A program made the position numbers and the translations under genes. A stretch of DNA of 64,000 nucleotides from DASZIT01 sp036268775 (GTDB lineage Bacteria > Actinomycetota > Acidimicrobiia > Acidimicrobiales > RAAP-2): positions 62,001-126,000 of the forward strand of contig DATATM010000010.1 in assembly GCA_036268775.1 (NCBI GenBank), read 5' to 3'. Under the pieces are notes generated by a model, which did not search any database, had not been told where the DNA came from, and saw only the letters and a program-made list of their open reading frames with translations. Shown in pieces: positions 61,129-64,000 of this stretch. The first letter of the stretch is position 1. Every line of letters starts with the position of its first letter.

Positions 61129-62295
61129 CTATCCCTCGATGACGGCCAGCCCGTGGCAGACCGTGTTGAGTGATTCGGAGGCACCGGCTTCGTTGATGAT
61201 CACGATGTCCTCCAGCCGCATCCCGAACCGGCCGGGCGCGTAGATGCCGGGCTCCACCGAGAAGGCATGGCCGGGGCGCAACAGCTCGTGGTTCCCCGCC
61301 ACCAGGTAGGGATCCTCGTGTTCCTCGATACCGATGCCGTGCCCGGTCCGATGGATGAACAGGTCCCCATATCCGGCCTCGTCGATGATGCTCCGGGCCA
61401 CCGCATCGACGGCCTCGGCGGCGATCCCCTCCCGGGCGGCGGCCACCGCCGCCTGCTGGGCCGCCAGCAGCACCTCGTAGCAGTCGGCGACTTCGGCGGT
61501 GGGCTCGCCGGTGACCACTGTCCGGGTGATGTCCGAGCAGTAGCCCACCTCGCCGTCCAGCGAGAGGGTGCCGCCGAAGTCGCAGACCACCGTCTCGCCC
61601 GGCCCGATGATCCGTGACCCGGCCTCGTGATGGGGACTGGCGGCATTCGGCCCACTGCCGACGATGGCGAAGTTCACCCGCTCATGGCCTTCGGCCACCA
61701 ACCAGGCGCTGATGTCGTTGGACACATCCGCCTCGCTTCGCCCGATGAGGCTGACGTCCCCTCGCTGCAGCCCGGCCGCCACCCGGTCGGCGGCGCCGGA
61801 TGCCGCCCGCAGGGCCTCGAGCTCGAAGCCGTCTTTCACCGCCCGGATCGGCGACGTCACCGTGGAGCCGGTGATCCAGGCCGCTTTCGGGATCGCCGCC
61901 TGGAGGGCGAGCACCGAGGTCGCCCAGGTCCGGTCCGAGATGCCGACTCGCCATCGACCCGCCGCCCCGGGTCCACCCCCGGTGGCGGCCACCACCGACG
62001 CCACGATGGCCACCGGATCCTCGGTGTCGGACCACGGCCGCACCTCGAACACCTCATCGGCTCGGGCCACCCGGGGGGCCTCCAGCCCGGGGACCACCAG
62101 CACCGGATCCCCGCTCCGGGGCAGGACCAGCATGGTCAGTCGCTCCAACGGCATCGCCTCGTACCCGGTCAGCCAGGGGAGATCGGCACCCAACGACAGC
62201 AGCAGGACATCGACGTCCAGCTCCTCCATCCGCTGTCGGACCATCGCCATCCGCTCGATCCGGGATGCCTTGGCCCGATCCGAGAGCTCGATCAC
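61129..62295 (-). CDS. M24-family Xaa-Pro peptidase
   Basis: This 388-residue protein has a creatinase-like N-terminal domain and the pita-bread catalytic domain. All five metal ligands are present: Asp in VVCDFGGTL, Asp in YCSDITRT, His in HRTGHGIG, Glu in FSVEPGIY and Glu in MRLEDIV. It cleaves N-terminal residues before proline or is a related amidinohydrolase. Its GTG start overlaps the LipB/LipA stop by 4 bp (GTGA), so it is coupled to lipoate synthesis. No metabolic link is obvious. Confidence 0.9.
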   Translation of the reverse strand: MIELSDRAKASRIERMAMVRQRMEELDVDVLLLSLGADLPWLTGYEAMPLERLTMLVLPRSGDPVLVVPGLEAPRVARADEVFEVRPWSDTEDPVAIVASVVAATGGGPGAAGRWRVGISDRTWATSVLALQAAIPKAAWITGSTVTSPIRAVKDGFELEALRAASGAADRVAAGLQRGDVSLIGRSEADVSNDISAWLVAEGHERVNFAIVGSGPNAASPHHEAGSRIIGPGETVVCDFGGTLSLDGEVGYCSDITRTVVTGEPTAEVADCYEVLLAAQQAAVAAAREGIAAEAVDAVARSIIDEAGYGDLFIHRTGHGIGIEEHEDPYLVAGNHELLRPGHAFSVEPGIYAPGRFGMRLEDIVIINEAGASESLNTVCHGLAVIEG

Positions 62296-63977
62296 AACAT
62301 CGGGGCCGGAGCCGACCGCGCCGCTCCCATCCGCACCGGGACGCCGGCGGTGGCCGGCGCGGACGCCTCCGCCGCCTCCCGGGCGTGATAGCTCGACCGG
62401 GTCAGCGGTGACGCCTGCACGTGGCTGAAGCCCATCGCCATGCCCGCCTCCCGCAAGGCGTCGAACTCCTCGGGGCGCAGCCACCGGGCCACCGGCAGGT
62501 GCCGGGAGCTCGGCCGCAGGTACTGGCCCATGGTGACGATGTCCACCCCCACCGCCCGAAGGTCGGCCAGGGTGGCCAGCACCTCCTCCTCCCGTTCGCC
62601 CATGCCGAGGATCATCCCCGATTTGGTGGTGAGGCCGGCATCCTTGGCCCGGGCCAGAACCGACAGGCTGCGGGCATAGCCGGCCGACGGTCGGACGGCC
62701 CGCTGGAGGCGGGCGACCGTCTCGATGTTGTGGTTCAGCACGTCGGGACGGGCGTCGAAGACAGTGCGGAGGGACGCTTCATCGCCCTTGCAGTCGGAGA
62801 TCAACACCTCGATGGCCGTCCGCGGGCTCTGGCTGCGCACCGCCTGGATGGCGGCAGCGAACCCGCCGGCACCGCCGTCGTCGAGATCGTCGCGGGCCAC
62901 GCAGGTGATCACCGCGTGGGCGAGGCCCATCCGGGCCACCGCCCGGGCCACCCGGGCCGGCTCATCGGGATCGAGAGGGAGCGGATGGCGGGTATCGACC
63001 TGGCAGAATCCACAGGCCCGGGTGCAGCGGGAACCGTTGATCATGAAGGTGGCGGTCCCGTCCGACCAGCACTCATAGATATTCGGACAGCCCGCCTCCT
63101 CGCAGACGGTGACCAGGTCGAGATCCCGCAGCTCGCGCCGGAGTCCGAGATAGTCCTCGCCCATGTGGGCCTGCACCCGCAGCCAGGGGGGCTTCCGCTC
63201 CTGGATGGGGAGTCCGGCGTCAGGATCGACGCCCGACCGTCGGAGCCGGCGATCAAGGGAACGCCCCCCCGTCGGGGATCGGCGCAAGGCCACCGGCACG
63301 CCCGCCGCCACCACACCGTCGGTGACCCGCTGAGTGTCCTCCCGCGGACCCCACACCGCCAGTGCCGCCCCGATCACCGCGTCGGCCGCCTCCGCCATGG
63401 AGACCTCGATGCCCTCCGCGGCCAGGGAAGTCACCGGTTTGTCGGCGATCCCACAGGGCACGATGTGCTCGAACATCGACAGATCCGGATGGACGTTGAG
63501 GGCGAAGCCGTGCATGGTCCGGCCCCGGGTGGTCCGCACCCCGATGGCACAGACCTTCCGGGGCCCGGCCCCGCGGGTCGAATCGAGCCCCACCCACACT
63601 CCGGGGTACCCGTCGAGCCGGCCGACGTCGCCGGGACGGAGTCCCAGCGTCACCAGCGCGTCGATGACGACCTGCTCCACCCGCCGGACATGGTCGGGAC
63701 CGCGGTGGAGGCCGCCGCCCACCGTCACGATCGGATACCCCACCAGCTGGCCGGGACCGTGGTAGGTGACGTCTCCCCCGCGGTCGGTCTTGACCGTGTC
63801 GGCCCCGACCGAGGCGGGGTCGACCAGGATGTGGTCGGCATCGGCATTCGAGCCCAACGTGTAGACGTGATTGTGCTCCAGCAACAACAGGTAGTCGGCC
63901 TCGGACCGGTGGCAGAGCGCCCGCTGGAGCGCCCACCCCTCCCGATAGGGGACGCGCCCCAGCCACCGGACCCTCAT
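62292..63977 (-). CDS. lipBA: LipB-LipA fusion: octanoyltransferase plus lipoyl synthase
   Basis: One uninterrupted 561-residue frame holds both enzymes of lipoate assembly. Residues 1-210 are LipB: RGGDVTYHGPGQ (66-77), Lys141 in RKVCAIGV, HGFALNV and catalytic Cys175 in IVPCGI. A linker of about 48 residues follows. Residues 259-561 are LipA: IQERKPPWLRV, auxiliary-cluster cysteines 292/297/303, radical-SAM CTRACGFC with cysteines 318/322/325, and the C-terminal SSYHA serine ligand. The ATG at 63977 has GAGAAAG upstream. Octanoyl transfer and sulfur insertion would be on one chain. An internal GTG start for LipA alone cannot be excluded. Confidence 0.93.
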   Translation of the reverse strand: MRVRWLGRVPYREGWALQRALCHRSEADYLLLLEHNHVYTLGSNADADHILVDPASVGADTVKTDRGGDVTYHGPGQLVGYPIVTVGGGLHRGPDHVRRVEQVVIDALVTLGLRPGDVGRLDGYPGVWVGLDSTRGAGPRKVCAIGVRTTRGRTMHGFALNVHPDLSMFEHIVPCGIADKPVTSLAAEGIEVSMAEAADAVIGAALAVWGPREDTQRVTDGVVAAGVPVALRRSPTGGRSLDRRLRRSGVDPDAGLPIQERKPPWLRVQAHMGEDYLGLRRELRDLDLVTVCEEAGCPNIYECWSDGTATFMINGSRCTRACGFCQVDTRHPLPLDPDEPARVARAVARMGLAHAVITCVARDDLDDGGAGGFAAAIQAVRSQSPRTAIEVLISDCKGDEASLRTVFDARPDVLNHNIETVARLQRAVRPSAGYARSLSVLARAKDAGLTTKSGMILGMGEREEEVLATLADLRAVGVDIVTMGQYLRPSSRHLPVARWLRPEEFDALREAGMAMGFSHVQASPLTRSSYHAREAAEASAPATAGVPVRMGAARSAPAPML

Positions 63978-64000
63978 CGGAGCTTTCTCGATTGGATCAT

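Overview
The window is 64 kb of high-GC, gene-dense chromosome from an actinobacterium. Coenzyme F420 genes (cofD, cofE), F420- or flavin-type luciferase-family oxidoreductases, rhamnose/mannose wall genes in mycobacterium-like order (manB, Trm112, phosphohexose isomerase; rmlB, rmlD, wbbL, manC), a PduO-type adenosyltransferase and many probable leaderless starts all fit Actinomycetota. A short HPF and a CofE without the FbiB nitroreductase domain make a deep lineage such as Acidimicrobiia my best guess (inference). I see no tRNA, rRNA, IS element, phage, CRISPR array or origin.

Region 1 (0-5 kb) has a short ribosome hibernation factor behind a structured leader that I read as a raiA-motif RNA, then a mannose/glucose-phosphate operon and a fatty acid desaturase. 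Region 2 (5-16 kb) has large membrane proteins, a CPBP protease divergent from FtsH, and a DUF5719-like protein coupled to a giant GT2 membrane glycosyltransferase. Region 3 (16-18.4 kb) has a small, strongly promoted unknown protein and a PadR-controlled membrane protein.

Region 4 (18.4-38.4 kb) is mainly envelope polysaccharide synthesis. It has four GT4 transferases (two of them a tandem duplicate) plus GDP-rhamnose reductase; GalE, ManC, a rhamnosyltransferase, a polyprenol-phosphate type GT2, Uxs, Ugd, RmlD and RmlB. These supply GDP-mannose/rhamnose, dTDP-rhamnose, UDP-galactose, UDP-glucuronate and UDP-xylose. A cassette of cofD-cofE, DinB, FKBP, a DEAD-box helicase and a VOC protein sits inside it.

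Region 5 (38.4-64 kb) is metabolic: BirA next to the biotinylated acyl-CoA carboxylase subunit, an M20 amidohydrolase, an F420-type oxidoreductase, a molybdate-binding Mop protein, methylmalonyl-CoA mutase, a sulfur-carrier activating enzyme with inverted domain order, an alcohol dehydrogenase / monooxygenase / epoxide hydrolase run that looks like alkene or terpene epoxide catabolism, PepA, B12 adenosyltransferase divergent from MetH, and an SDR-M24-LipB/LipA operon whose last two lipoate enzymes form one polypeptide.

The items most worth attention are the RNA upstream of hpf, the LipB-LipA fusion, the rhodanese-first ThiF protein, the tandem PadR operator, the nested inverted repeat between duplicated GT4 genes, and a set of ten genes with a TANNNT box 6-9 nt before the start codon.
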